DNA of 64,000 bases from Rotaria sp. Silwood1 (lineage: Eukaryota > Rotifera > Eurotatoria > Philodinida > Philodinidae): NCBI GenBank assembly GCA_905250075.1, contig CAJNOP010000011.1:3404824-3468823 (forward strand), in the 5' to 3' direction. Below, in pieces: positions 19,501-32,400 of the stretch. The position numbers and the translations under genes are program-made. Position 1 is the stretch's first letter; every line of letters starts with the position of its first letter. A model generated the notes under the pieces. That model saw only the letters and a program-made list of their open reading frames with translations. It made no database searches and was not told the DNA's origin.

Positions 19501-22500
19501 TAAGTTGATTGAGAATTCATTTTATTTTAAGGTTAACATTCTCTTATGAATGATAATTATATTCATGAAAACTTATTAAAAAAAAACAACGATGCGTACT
19601 TTAATACTTTGCCATCGATTTCTTAACTGTTTTTTTGAACAACCAAATACTCGACGATATGTATATCGACAAACATAAAAAATTGATTTTGGACTGGGAA
19701 TTATATTAAATGGTGGTGGTAAAGTTCCACCATCTTCAAAATAACTCGTCCAAAGTTTAGCTCTAAAACAAAATATATCTCATTTACTTTTTTTTTCTCT
19801 TCAAAAAAAATGAAATCGTTTTTCAAACCTTGCAAATTTCCATTCAGTATCTGTTGAATTCTAAATATAAATAGAGGAAATATTTTTTTCCTTGAAGAAA
19901 GATATTTTCAAATAATACATACAGCTATATATTGATATGAATTACTCATCATAGCAATAAGCATATTAAGAAGAACAATAATCATTATTGATGAATATAC
20001 ACCATACATAGTTAAACCAATAAACATAGTAAATGTATGTTTTTTATAGATTTGAAATGTTTGTAAATCAACTAAGCCAAATGTACCCCAAAAAAGTGTT
20101 TGTAAAGATTCAAAAAGACTAATTAGGGAAAAAAAAACAAACAAATAATAAATTTATTGAGAAATTATTAAAATAATAATTTACTTAGAAAAATGTTTAT
20201 GTATATCTTTTGCACAATATTCATCAAGACCTGAATCATGTTCACATTCACTTTTTTTCATACGTGCATAATACCAAAATAATTGATTAAGACCACATGC
20301 AAATGCAAATGCCACAAGTATAATAAGTACACTAAATTTTAATATATCATGTACCATACGTCCTAATGATATTTGTAATGGTCCTAAGTGTGGATTTATT
20401 GTAAATATATAAACAAGTTTAAGTGAACTAAATATATTAGCTGCAGCAAATATCCCTTCAGATATTAATGTTGGATCCCATGCATTCCAATCTCGTCGTC
20501 GAACGTTGTGACCTGTTGAAATATCAACTGAATCTGCTGTTAAATTATGATGAGGGGAAGAAGGAAGACCACCTGATGATGGATGTGTACCATGAACAAC
20601 TACTAATTTTCCATGTAGATCACGTTCTTCTCGATTTACCTATATAAAAGAATTTTTTTATAATTATAAATCTCATTAACACAAAAACTGCTTCCAATGT
20701 TAAGTCGTTTTAATCTATTTTTCAATATTTTAAGGTGTGTTCATGCGCAAAACCAACTTTCGATTTCAAACTTTGCATAAAAAAAGTTCTGAATGAAATT
20801 AGGTGATTGAAAGTTGATTTTTCACGGGACCTGAGAAGAACCAGTTTTGTGTTGAAAAACTCAATAATTTTTTTTTCCGAAGAAATTTTGGTTGTGTAAA
20901 AGACCACATAGGCTCCGCTTACGACTTCTATCTTTGTACACTCGGACTGAAATTTTGATCACAATCATTTAGAAGCATTCTTCACAGGTAAAATCAACCG
21001 TTTTCGTTTTTTGACCTTCTTATCCGAATTTATAACGCTTTGCACATCAGCACGTTGGATCTTAATCTTTATATATTTCTCTTATGTAAAAGAAAAGAAA
21101 GCCAAATGTTTGAAAAAGCTTAAAATAATCTCTGAGATATAGTTTAATGATGAGCGTTCAATTTGTCGCACGACAATTTATCGCATTGAAAATTTATGCG
21201 ATCAGTTCGTTCTATATAATGGAAAGAGTACATTAATTGAATTAAGTGATTTAATTTCGTATGTTATTTAATTAATCATCTTAATGTTTTATAGTAGGAC
21301 TCTTTCTTGACAACACGATTCTTTTTTAAAAAATAATATAGAGATGTCTATTTATAGTTTATTTATTGTAAATTTAAATTAGCCAAAATTAAAGTTTAAT
21401 TCTAAATAAAAATTCTATAAAGATATGTTAAAAATAAATTTGGCTGTCAATTAAAATATAATTTAAACATAATTTTGCATTTAAAAAAGAAATTTTTTTC
21501 AATAAATTTATGAAAATTTCTCGATATAATAAACTTTTTGAAACTTAAATTCGCCACCTCTAAAAAACATGATATTCAACGACTGAATGCTAGAACATTA
21601 TAAAATCTATGTAATTATTTTTTTCAATTCTGTGGTATCGAAAACCTGAAATCCATATCGAAAATTTCAAAATCATTTTATCTGCTGATCAGATAGCTTT
21701 GTGAATCACAAATAATTGTTCCAGAAAGCACTGAACGAATCATACAGATCAAGAAAGAGCGCATATTTCTTTTGTTTTTCTTTACTCAGGGTTTCCTAAG
21801 ATGTCGTGTCCTTAAAGGACTTGAGTTGAGTCTCATTTAATAGCAGAGTATTTTCATTGTAACAGAAGAACTCTTTTTTGTTTACAGAACTCAATTAATA
21901 CTTTCTCCAAAGTGCATCTTCTATTCATTATGTAGATCTAATTATTTCATAATAGTGTACATTGACGTGATTAATTAAATAACATACGAAATTAAATCAC
22001 TTAATTCAATTAATGCACTCTTTCCATTATATAGAACGAACTGATTGCACGAATTTTCATTGCGACGAATTGTACTAGTATCCGTTTATAGTGTTTAAAA
22101 AAAATTCAATCTGATCGGGTAAAGCTAGATAGAGGTCTTAGGTGGACGCAATATAGTCCAATTGAAAACCTCGTTTAATATCTGTTTCCTCGAACACACA
22201 TCTTCTTATTTTAGTTGTGTTATCTATGGTGAAAATATCATGCGAGATGGCTTTTCCGTCTTCGAGAATCGGATATCATCAAAAGAAAAGAAGTACTCGT
22301 AATTTGATCAAAATATCATTTTTTTTTATTAATAGTTTTTTTTAACACCTTACTTTAATATATGCCATAACACGGAGAACTATTGTTGCAACATAAAGAC
22401 AATTAGTTATCCAATCTAGTAAGTTCCAAGTATCCGCCTATAATATATATATATATATAATAACATAACGTAATTTGATATACAACTCTCTCTTTTACCA

Positions 22501-25500
22501 TATATTGATGAAGTCCTTCTTGATACAGTTGTTTTATTTCTGCCCAAATAAATCCAGCAACATAAAACATAATCTAAACTCATAAACATATACAAAAAAA
22601 AAAGAAGAATGGTGATAATTATATATTATACAGCTAATTCAACTGGATTTGGTGGTGGACCACGTCTTTCATTAGCTTCTTCTTCAATACCGGACAATAA
22701 TTTTCCAAAATCAATGCGTAATGAAACAACAAACAATAAAACTATAAAAAAAAAAGAAAATTACTTCGTGTTCTATATCAACAGAAGTGTAACTCAGCAA
22801 AAGAGACACATGAACGAAATTCCAAATAAAAAGTAAACTGTGTAAAAAAATTTTCAAAAGTAAAATAGCACAATTGCAACATGCTCTTTGTAAGTTACGC
22901 TTCTGTATTCAAATAACATACTAAGAAAGAAAATATATGAAACTGAATGACAAATAAATTTAATAAATGGTTGTCGCATAATTCGACCAAAACTACTACT
23001 TGGCATTAATAAATAAGCAAGAGATAATATCGGACAAAGTAAACCAACAATAGCTGTTATTAAAAGTTTAATCACCGAATGACGACGTCGAAAGCCAGGT
23101 AGACCTTCATACCACAGAGAAGCAAGTAACTGTTGACAATGTGAATGCGAAACAAACTTGAAGAAAAAAAAAGTTTTTCATATATGGATTTTTTTCATTT
23201 CAATTTAAATTCTGTTTTTTTTTTACTTTCTTTTGTTTATAACGTATAGCTAATTTTAATCTTGCCAATGTCATTTTTTCTTTTGTTTCAGAAATCACCG
23301 GTGGATTTTCAGAATCATAATTTAAAATAATTTCTAATTCTTTTGATGAACGTGTTTCAGCTAATAAAGCAGCACTATAATCTTGACATTGTTGTGCTAA
23401 TTCTTCATATTCTTGTTTAAATTCATTTTCAATACGTGATAAACGTTTTAATTCCCGATTTAAATCAAATGCTGTCATTATTGGATCACGACTTGATAAT
23501 GATATATAACATGGTGATGATAATGCTTTATAGGCATTTATACGTGATCGTGAATGTCTTAAACTATCTTCTTTATTATATACAATACAATTTTCACAAT
23601 CACAACGAACATCATGAGGTTCAGTTACTTTTTCACCTATAACAAGAAAAAAAAACATGTATCAAGTTCATATAAAAATGTCTGCTAATCTGATTGAAAT
23701 TGATCCATTTCTATAGGATGATTTGATTAGAAGAATCAAAGTCAGTGGGATTTCAAATAGAACGCCAATATCATCCCATGGACTCTGAAGATTTGTTCCA
23801 TCCTATCCTATAGGACAATATGTCTAGTATAAAGATTTCTTTTCATGCCTTGAATTGACTTTCATAATTTCCTTATATGTGTCATTGGAATTTCTCTCTA
23901 TCAATTTCCGTTTGATCTTCTTGAACTCTAACGCATTCTGGAGTAAACTCCTCAGAGTTTTATTAGATCAGTTTGGATTTATTTGACTTCGTCACGATTG
24001 AAAATCTAATATTTCTTTTAAAATATTTTTAATACTATGTTTGTAAGTATTAAAAAGTAATCTAAGTACACTTCTTTTATTGTTTTATTCAGTGTGAGAG
24101 TCGACAAAATGCCTTTACGAAGGTTGTAGCTATTACCCTACGAACTATGTCCCTGTACTTTCAAAAATAGATCATCGCTCTGCCGAAGGTCTCAATAGTT
24201 CTTCAGAAGAAAAAATTCTGGATAAAACATTGACTTCTAATGTATTTTCCATCTATAAATTCTTCACATCTGATGATTTTTCACTTAATTTTCCAGATTG
24301 ATAAGGGTCATTGAAAATCATTTAATACTCTGATGAATTCTATAATTGTTAACCTTTTACCCTTCGTCGATCGCTGAAGTGATCATTTGTAGAACGATTA
24401 CAAAAAATAAAGGAAGTATGAGATTTGAAGACATTAAGAAAACTTTTTTTAGTTAAACTCATGGTCGATTAACTGGTAAAAAGAATTTTTTTTTTCATCA
24501 TTTTGCCTGTGAAATATCGCGCTTAGAAAGCCAATAATTTTGAAAAAAAAATGAAAAGATTCAAATTTTTCGAAACAAAATTTTCTCCACCTACACTGTA
24601 TAGAGATCTTTGAAAATATCTATGCGATATAAATCGATGAAAAAGTCCATTAGTGAATTAAATATGTTTCAAAAATTTCACAATATCTTTGCGATTTAAA
24701 CGTACTACAGCATATGATTGGTCATGGAGTCACTATTGAGTAACTAAGAACGAAGTTAATATATGTATTATAAATGTCAACTCATGAAAAGTTGAAACGC
24801 TATTTATTATGAATTATATGTCTGTAGAGATTTTAAAATGGTTCAAAGCAAAGATGTTTATTTAACAAGATATATCAAGAGAACATATATTCCTGTGAGA
24901 TTAATTTTGATCGGATCACTCCTTTTTTTCTATTAGTACAATAATATGCGATTTATGTTCCTTTTCCCTACTCAATAACGTGATCAAAGAAAAAAGAAAT
25001 CAAAGTCTAATATGTCGTGAAATCTCTTTTCTTTACTATGCGATCGTTTGATCAATCAGACAGCTCTATATAAAGATATGAATACTCGGTGGATCAGTCC
25101 ACATCATTAACATACTAGACAAGCTAATAATCTATTTATAAAGCTATTTTATCAGTAACTCTTCTGGAACTACTGTGGCTGATATGGGGCTAAGGTTCAG
25201 TATAATCCATCAGGATTTTCTGTCTATTTCTTGTTTTTCTCTAAATGAAAATTTACAAAAAAGAAACAACATGCTGAAAATTGATCTTGAATTTCAGCCA
25301 TATTATCAACAATTACAAAGGATAAATGTGAAAGAATTTAAAGCAAGCTTCAAGTACACCAAATTGCATAAGATTAATGATTTTTTTTTTCAATTGTTTA
25401 AGGTTCCATAAAAATATGCGAAGTTCTTTTTCCAACTAAACGAACACGTAAAAAAAAAGTATTTCTATTGATACAAAAAAGTCGATGATCAGATTGTGAT

Positions 25501-28500
25501 AAATCCTATTATCCATCATATCTATAAAAGTATCTTGAGTACATATGTCATCAGATAAAACTTGCATTTTTGTTTTTCATGAGAACAAAGAAAAGAAAAA
25601 AGGAAATCCCATAGGATAGACTCAAATTATTTCATCCTGATCCTATACGGCAAGATAAAGAATCAGTGAATAAAGACTGTTTTTTTTTGTTGTTACAATT
25701 TGGGCAACAGTTACAATAATTATTCTTGATTTATTTTCAATCTAGATTCTTAAAATTAATAATAAAATAATTTTTTCAAACCTCTTTCAAGTAAAATTTT
25801 AACAATTTCATAATTATCTCGATGTGCAGCCAATATAACAGGTGTTATATCTGGTGTATAAGAACGAGATGTACTTAAATTAAGTTGTTCTGTTACCTAG
25901 AAACAAAAAAGAAACATATAAATGAAAAAACACGAATTAATTTAAGTAAATATATTCATATAAATTTTTCTATGAATTATTTATTTATTATAACACACGC
26001 ATACGGACAAACATACAACCATTGCTGACGAGTTTTACTTATAAATAAGCTACGTTAACGCAATGTATACTAACTATTCGTTATTAATTTTCTACTAGGT
26101 AATTTTTTTCTGGCATCTCTATAGGATTTATCAACATGAACATAGCTTATTACTATCGTGCTAACTTAAAATTAAAATAAAAAAAAAAGAAAACTAAATA
26201 CTCAAAATACACACACATACTAATACACTCATCCACGCACACACATAAAACATACGTTCTTCGAAATATTTTTCTATATTTGAGTTAAATAAAAACTGCT
26301 TTTCTATTTTTTGTTTAACGAACAATGACTCATGAAAGTTCTTTTTAAAGTCTGACATAAATATAATAAAAAAAAAAGGCAGACAACAACAAATATAATA
26401 GTAGCATATGTGAAATCGCACATTTAAAGACAATAAGTGTGAATATATGTGTAATTTAAAGAGTGAAGAGCATGTGCATGTGTGTGTGCGTGTATGTGTT
26501 TTAGCAGTAACAACGGTTATTATAAAATAAGTTAATCCATTCATGCACGTTAAGAGCGTAGAAAAGGAGAAGATAACGAAATTTAATTCTCGCGCTTTTT
26601 GTATATGGCGATTACGCCTACCGATTGCTCTTTTTTTCGTACTGCCTGTAGGATAAATGACCATTTAGATTTTGAATTCTAAAAACAAAATAAGAAGTCG
26701 AAGAAGAAGAAGAAGAAGAAGAAGAAAAAGAAAACTGAAAGATAAAAGACATAGAAAAGGGTAAGATTTGTATATATGCATAATAAAATAATAATAATCA
26801 TAAATCAAAAATTTTACATGCTTCAAAACAAATATATATATATATATAATAGATGCAATGGAGAAGTGATATTCTAAACTAAATAAATGACTATTAAGTC
26901 ATTATAAACATATATGATCTTCTTCTAAATAATAATAAAAATTTTGCTTGAAGTTTTTTTTTCAAGCAGTGAAATAACTAATAGGATATGGTTTAAAGAA
27001 GGTTTAGAAAAGGCAGGTTGTAATTGTTGAATTTCATTTCTTGTACGATATGTAATAATATGAAAACCCACCTCATAACTCGGAGTAGTAGTAGTCGTAA
27101 TAATTTCATCACCTTCACCATGTTTCGATGATACATTTGATTTTGATAAATGGAAGTAAGACCAAGCCGCTTTTAACTATTTTTGTATATGTATAGGGAT
27201 ATATATAAATACGTCATTTGTTTATTTAATATACACACACACATATTTTAAAAACAAAACTAATACACACATGCACTAAAGTATATCTTACTTTATTTGA
27301 AACATCATGAGATTGTTGTTGTTGTTCACTTTTTTCTCTGTCTAATTCAACTTGGGCGAATGTGAATAATTCATTTGATTTATCATTCATTGTAGTATTA
27401 TTTGGATACTAGATTACCATAGAATAAATAAATAGAATACAAATATATATATATATATAGACAAATATAGATCAAATATCTAATTCATTTTCTTTTGCTG
27501 ATTGATTAAATAGATTTTTTTCTTATATATTTTCTTAACAAAACAAAGAATATCTTTCTTAGATCAATCATAATATAGATTTATATAAATAATATTTTCA
27601 TAATGAAGAAGATTTTTTTTTTTGTTTTTGTTTGATTCAATTAAACTAATTATAAATTTTATTTGATTGACAATATACTGATAACTATAACTAACATATT
27701 GTTTTTAAGAAAGACATGTTTTTAACGTTGACTTTTTAGGACATTGTCAAGTATTTGAATACATAACATGCGTAAACATCTTATCCTATTCTATCTAATA
27801 AGTTGTTAATAATATGTTTCAATGTCAACTATATTATAAGCAAATTAAGTAGAGATAGATCTATTTGTTTCTATTGTCATTCATTTTGTGTTGGTATAAA
27901 ACATATGACAAATGGAAAAGACAAGCACAACTGATGCATACTATTATTTAAATGAAGACAACTTACTTTATTGTTATCTTCATCAATGCTATTCTTTAGT
28001 TGTTGTTGCTGTTGCTGTTGTTGTTGTTTAAGATCTTCATGTTGAAGAAGAAGTTCGACAGCTATTCAAATAAATAGATAGTTCAAAAAGAAAAATATAT
28101 ATATATATATATTCATTTGATTATATATTTTACCTTCAACAAATTCTTCATCTATAGCACGAAGTAATGCTTCACCTGTATCAACATTATAATTAAGTAA
28201 TAATTCGATCATTTCAATATTTTCATATTCAATTGCTAATTAAAAACAAGAAGACGTGAATAAGAACAAAAAAAAATGTTCTTCTTAATTTAAAAACCTA
28301 TGAGAAGTGCACTTCGACCTAACGGATCTAGACAATTGATATTGATTGGTGTAATTGGTATGTCAGTATTGACTAATGTTGATGATGTCTTTGACGCCAT
28401 ATCAAGATATCGACGAGTTGTTGCCATATCTCCACCTATACAAATAGATATAACAATAATCGTTCTATTATGCTTAAAGTATTCCAGAACAGAAAATTAT

Positions 28501-29453
28501 ATTTTTTGCAGCAAATGTTGTATCAGCTGCGGTCAAAATTTTTATTTTGAATAGAATAACTATATATCAATATCGACTTTTCTTTTCTTTTCTAAAAATT
28601 GCTTTTCAGATGACTTTCTATCTATCAACATCTCTCTTTCTAATACGATTTTCATGGATAAGATTTCCTTGCCTTAAGGCATTTCCGAACTTATATTGGA
28701 TAAATAATAACTAAAATTAGACATTGAATTTCGAGAACGTCTTCAATGTGATAATTCTATTTTAGTTGAATGAAAATATTTTCTTTTCTTTTTTTTTTTC
28801 ATTGATATAAAATTAATTAAAAATGTTCATTTGTGATTATAAATAGATCATTTGTTTTTTTTTTTTTGGAAATTCGATTCACTTGGATTTAGATAGGAAG
28901 ATTGGTTTAACAACGTCATTTTCTCTTTTTTAATTAAAGGTAGATTTAATGTATATTAGCAAGTATACTTGAGAACTTTCTTGTCCTATCTAAATGTCTT
29001 CATATATCAGATCAAAATAGATGAAAAACAAAAAAAAAAGGATAGACTTGTCTTTGTTTTAATGATTAATAATAAATAGATTTCTTTTTTTTTGATAAAA
29101 AAAAAAAGAAAAGATGCAGAAAAACAAAATGCGACAGGCACAGAGAGAAAAGAAAAAAAGGTTGGCATGTTTTTTCTACTAAGTAGCATTTTGATTACGC
29201 ATCATAAAAAAATGATTTAGCCTATATAATAACATAAGAAAATTGCATTCTTACGTTCAACAGCAACAAGATATTTTTTTTCATCTTGTGTTAATTCTGG
29301 TTCTCGTCTTAATTGCGCCATTTGTTGTGCATATGTTTGTGTTGTAAACGAAGAAGTATTAGCAAAATCAGCAAATGGTTCATTAGATGAACGTCCCACT
29401 AACTGTTCTGCTCTACGATAATCTTTCATAAGTCGTTGTATAGCTCGCGACAT
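16464..29453 (-). CDS. TRPC cation channel (TRPC4/5 / TRP-gamma-like), 20 exons
   Basis: Exons in order: 29453-29255, 28435-28298, 28235-28134, 28061-27967, 27408-27292, 27176-27072, 25896-25782, 23636-23227, 23156-22922, 22741-22632, 22573-22499, 22437-22354, 20639-20185, 20118-19923, 19860-19829, 19762-19600, 18283-18126, 18058-17994, 17774-17031, 16570-16464. The product is 1234 residues. N-terminal ankyrin region runs to about 290 ([25 protein letters not shown]), then the TRPC linker ([23 protein letters not shown]), six membrane segments (about 440-810), pore [11 protein letters not shown] (about 755), S6 [15 protein letters not shown] and TRP box EWKFAR (818-823) followed by [13 protein letters not shown]. 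It forms a non-selective Ca-permeable plasma-membrane channel, usually opened downstream of phospholipase C. The C-terminal tail is long and Ser/Thr-rich. The start at 29453 gives [18 protein letters not shown]; an in-frame upstream ATG at 29519 adds only a low-complexity stretch. Confidence 0.97.
21174..22072. mobile_element. terminal-inverted-repeat element in a TRPC intron, ~899 bp
   Basis: Left arm 21174-21279 and right arm 21967-22072 are inverted copies of about 105 bases with few mismatches (shared blocks CAGTTCGTTCTATATAATGG and CGTATGTTATTTAATTAATCA). The interior of about 690 bases is A+T-rich without a coding frame. It sits in the 1.7-kb intron between TRPC exons 12 and 13, which it largely fills. 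Superfamily unassigned; no target duplication seen. Confidence 0.72.
26697..26734. repeat. GAA microsatellite in a TRPC intron
   Basis: About nine consecutive AAG/GAA units, followed by A-rich sequence, in the large intron between TRPC exons 7 and 6 (genomic order). Short TA microsatellites also occur at 27445, 28095, 32117, 44503, 48320 and 56746. Confidence 0.7.
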
Positions 29454-32400
29454 GTAAATGTTGTCAATTAGTAATAATAATAATAATAAAAAATAAAAAT
29501 AAAATAGCCACACAGGCACAAAAATATCTATGAATTAGTAGTCGATCATATGCATATTTAAATATGCTAAAAAAATAGCTGAAATATAAACAAAAAATAA
29601 TAAAAAAGACAAAAAATTTCGATAGTTCTTATTTATTTTGACTTTATAATATTCTGTCTTGAATAGAATAAGAACAATAGAAATGCAGCAACAGAAAAAA
29701 AAATAAGAAATAAGAAGAAAAGGAAACAAACTAAGAGAACTTATTTATATGATCATGAATAGAAATTGAGAAAGAGGAGTGGTATTAGTCAAGATTCTCT
29801 TCTAACATAAGACAGTGTGTCTAATATGTGAGCCCGTCTAAAACGAACGAGCGAAACTCAATGATAGAAACGCTGTAAATAATAGCTACATTTGATTTGT
29901 TTTCGGATCGTCGTCGCCCTATAATCATCAACGCGTGTAAGCACGCGAACAACACACAACGACTTTCCTTATGTTCGCTTGCGACCCTACACACATAGTG
30001 CGCATCTTACGTCTTGTCGTTCTAATGAAATTCTTTGTGTGTTCTTCGTTCTCCCTTTCTCTTTCTCTCAGTCTCTCTGTCTTTCTCTCTTTCTACAGTT
30101 CCCACAGGCGCTGACACTAACTAAAAAGCAAGTGCTACCGATACCGTTCGCTTGTTGCTTATAGGCGATATGTTCGTCTTGATTTTCTTTGATCGATCTT
30201 ATCCCATCATTCAATAATGAAGATGATGACGAGAAGCGCGTAAATCGTTCGCAAGATTTTGTTTTTTTTTCCTCTCTTTATCTTGTTTTATAGTGCTAGC
30301 ACTTTTTTCGTAGTAGTAGGAGTTGTGTGATGATTAGATGTCGACAGACGAGAATAAAGAATTCATCGGAATGAATACATATAAAGAAGACTAGAATTAG
30401 CTATTATTATCATCACTATCATCGTTCGTATTTTCTATTCTTTAATGGCTTTTATATTTTCTTTCCAGTTTCATGTCAACTATATAACAGTACATAGGTA
30501 GTTATTGCTAAAAAGAAAAAAAAAAGTAAAGAAATCTGAAGGTAAGAAAAGGAAACAGAAGAAAGTAACGGAAATTGTCATCATTCTCACTATTTTTTTC
30601 ACAAGGGAATGTTGTGGATGGTGATGATAGATTTAATGTGACATCGACGAACCAATACTATTAAAAAAATGAAATAGACTAAATAATCTGAAAAATGTAT
30701 CTAGATACAAAAGATCATATTGCAAACACAATGGAATTGTTAATGATAGTGTGCAATTTTCTTCTTCATTGATCGTTATATTCTAAACAAAATAATTTCT
30801 TTGTTCTTTATCTTTCTTCACATCTGACTATATTTTTGCTAAGACCAATTGGGAGTGACGGCAGCATTAAATATATGTCGAGTAAATATCAACAGTTGTT
30901 GCTTACATGAGACTAGAACAACATGCTTTCAAACATTTTCGAAAAGTGAATAGATAGACTATTTTTTCTGATGAAGAAATGAACATGAAATGACATAAGC
31001 TATTAAGAATATAAAATATTGTCAATCCTAGCTTTATCACTGAGATCAATGTTTATTCGTTATATCTAAGTCAGAGTATTTATACCATCTTTTCTCTTCT
31101 TATTTTCTTTTTTTTTTTGTGCTAGCTAGATAATATGACTTGTTTGCATTCGCACAACAGACAGATATATTTTATTTAGTCAGTCGCGCATACAAGAAGA
31201 TCGAATCTGCATCTCGTTACTAATTAGAGAGATAGGAGAAAAAAAAACCGAGAAAAAAAGACATCATCAACGAACGAACACTCAATCAATATGCTAGACA
31301 ATCTTTACTTTTCATTTATTTTTTTTTTCTTCGTTCTTTTCTAGATTTCAATCATCCTTGAAATACTATAGAACTCAACATAAAAATAAGATCGATCAAT
31401 TCTATTTTCCTCAATCCGCCCATTGAGACATGAAAAAAGATTATTACTTAACGCAAAAGATAATACTCAATGAATCGAATAAAGAAAAAAAACGAGTGTG
31501 AGGGAGAAAGAGAGACAGAAATACATACATCGATAGTCTATTCTAACTTAACAAATGATATAATATATCATACAACTCTTCTGTGATGAGTGCACAAGAT
31601 TTGATAGAAATACAATGTCACTATTCAATAGTAGTCGTCATCGTCGTTGTCGTTGTCGTTCTCATCGCTAGTCTTACTAATGTGCTGCTTTTTATAACAA
31701 CCAAGTCGAAGAACAAGAAAGATGAGAAGAAGAGAGAAAACACAGACGCGAGAAAACACCATAAAGTAGTGTGCAGTCGCGTCTAGTGGATGTGTGTATA
31801 TGCATCATGACGGAATAGCTCCTTGAGACAACTCATTTGCGAGCGTTGACTTCATTGTGCATTCGACACAACGAGACTACACATATACATTCACACATAT
31901 TCTAATCGATGCCATTCAAGACAAAAAAACAGGATAGTTGAAAGAAAAGAATAAAGACAAATGTGAATTGATGGTGCTGCTCAACAATGCTATTCACATT
32001 TCGAAAAATACCTTGACAAACTGTCAATTATAAGATTGTATTTGTAATGTATGTGTGTTTGTATGTAAAATCAAACATGTATCTCTGTCAAATGATTAAC
32101 ATATACGAAGAAAATATGTATATATATATATATCTGTGTGTGTGACACAGATGGGACATATAAAAGAAGAAAAAAAAATGAAGACGAGAGAGAAAAAAAA
32201 CGAGATTTCGTATGTTTGGGTGCAAAAGCATCGATTATATTTTCTTGGCCATAGTCATCTGTAATCGTTTGATGGTGGACGTGGGACGCCCGTAGGCTGT
32301 AGGTTTTAAATGGAAGGAGAAAAAAAACAGAGAAAGCTTGGCATTTAGCTTGGTTTCCTTCCGGTTTTTTATGTAGTGACGATGAAACTACGATGGCAAA

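Noticed and set aside
26194..26664. 156-residue minus-strand frame in a TRPC intron
   Set aside because: Contains [10 protein letters not shown] from a CA/TG microsatellite and hydrophobic T-rich runs; no domain and not in frame with TRPC exons.
29454..29519. In-frame upstream extension of TRPC starting MPVWLFYFYFLLLL
   Set aside because: Encoded by TAA/TAT low-complexity DNA; homologous TRPC proteins give no support, so the ATG at 29453 was chosen.
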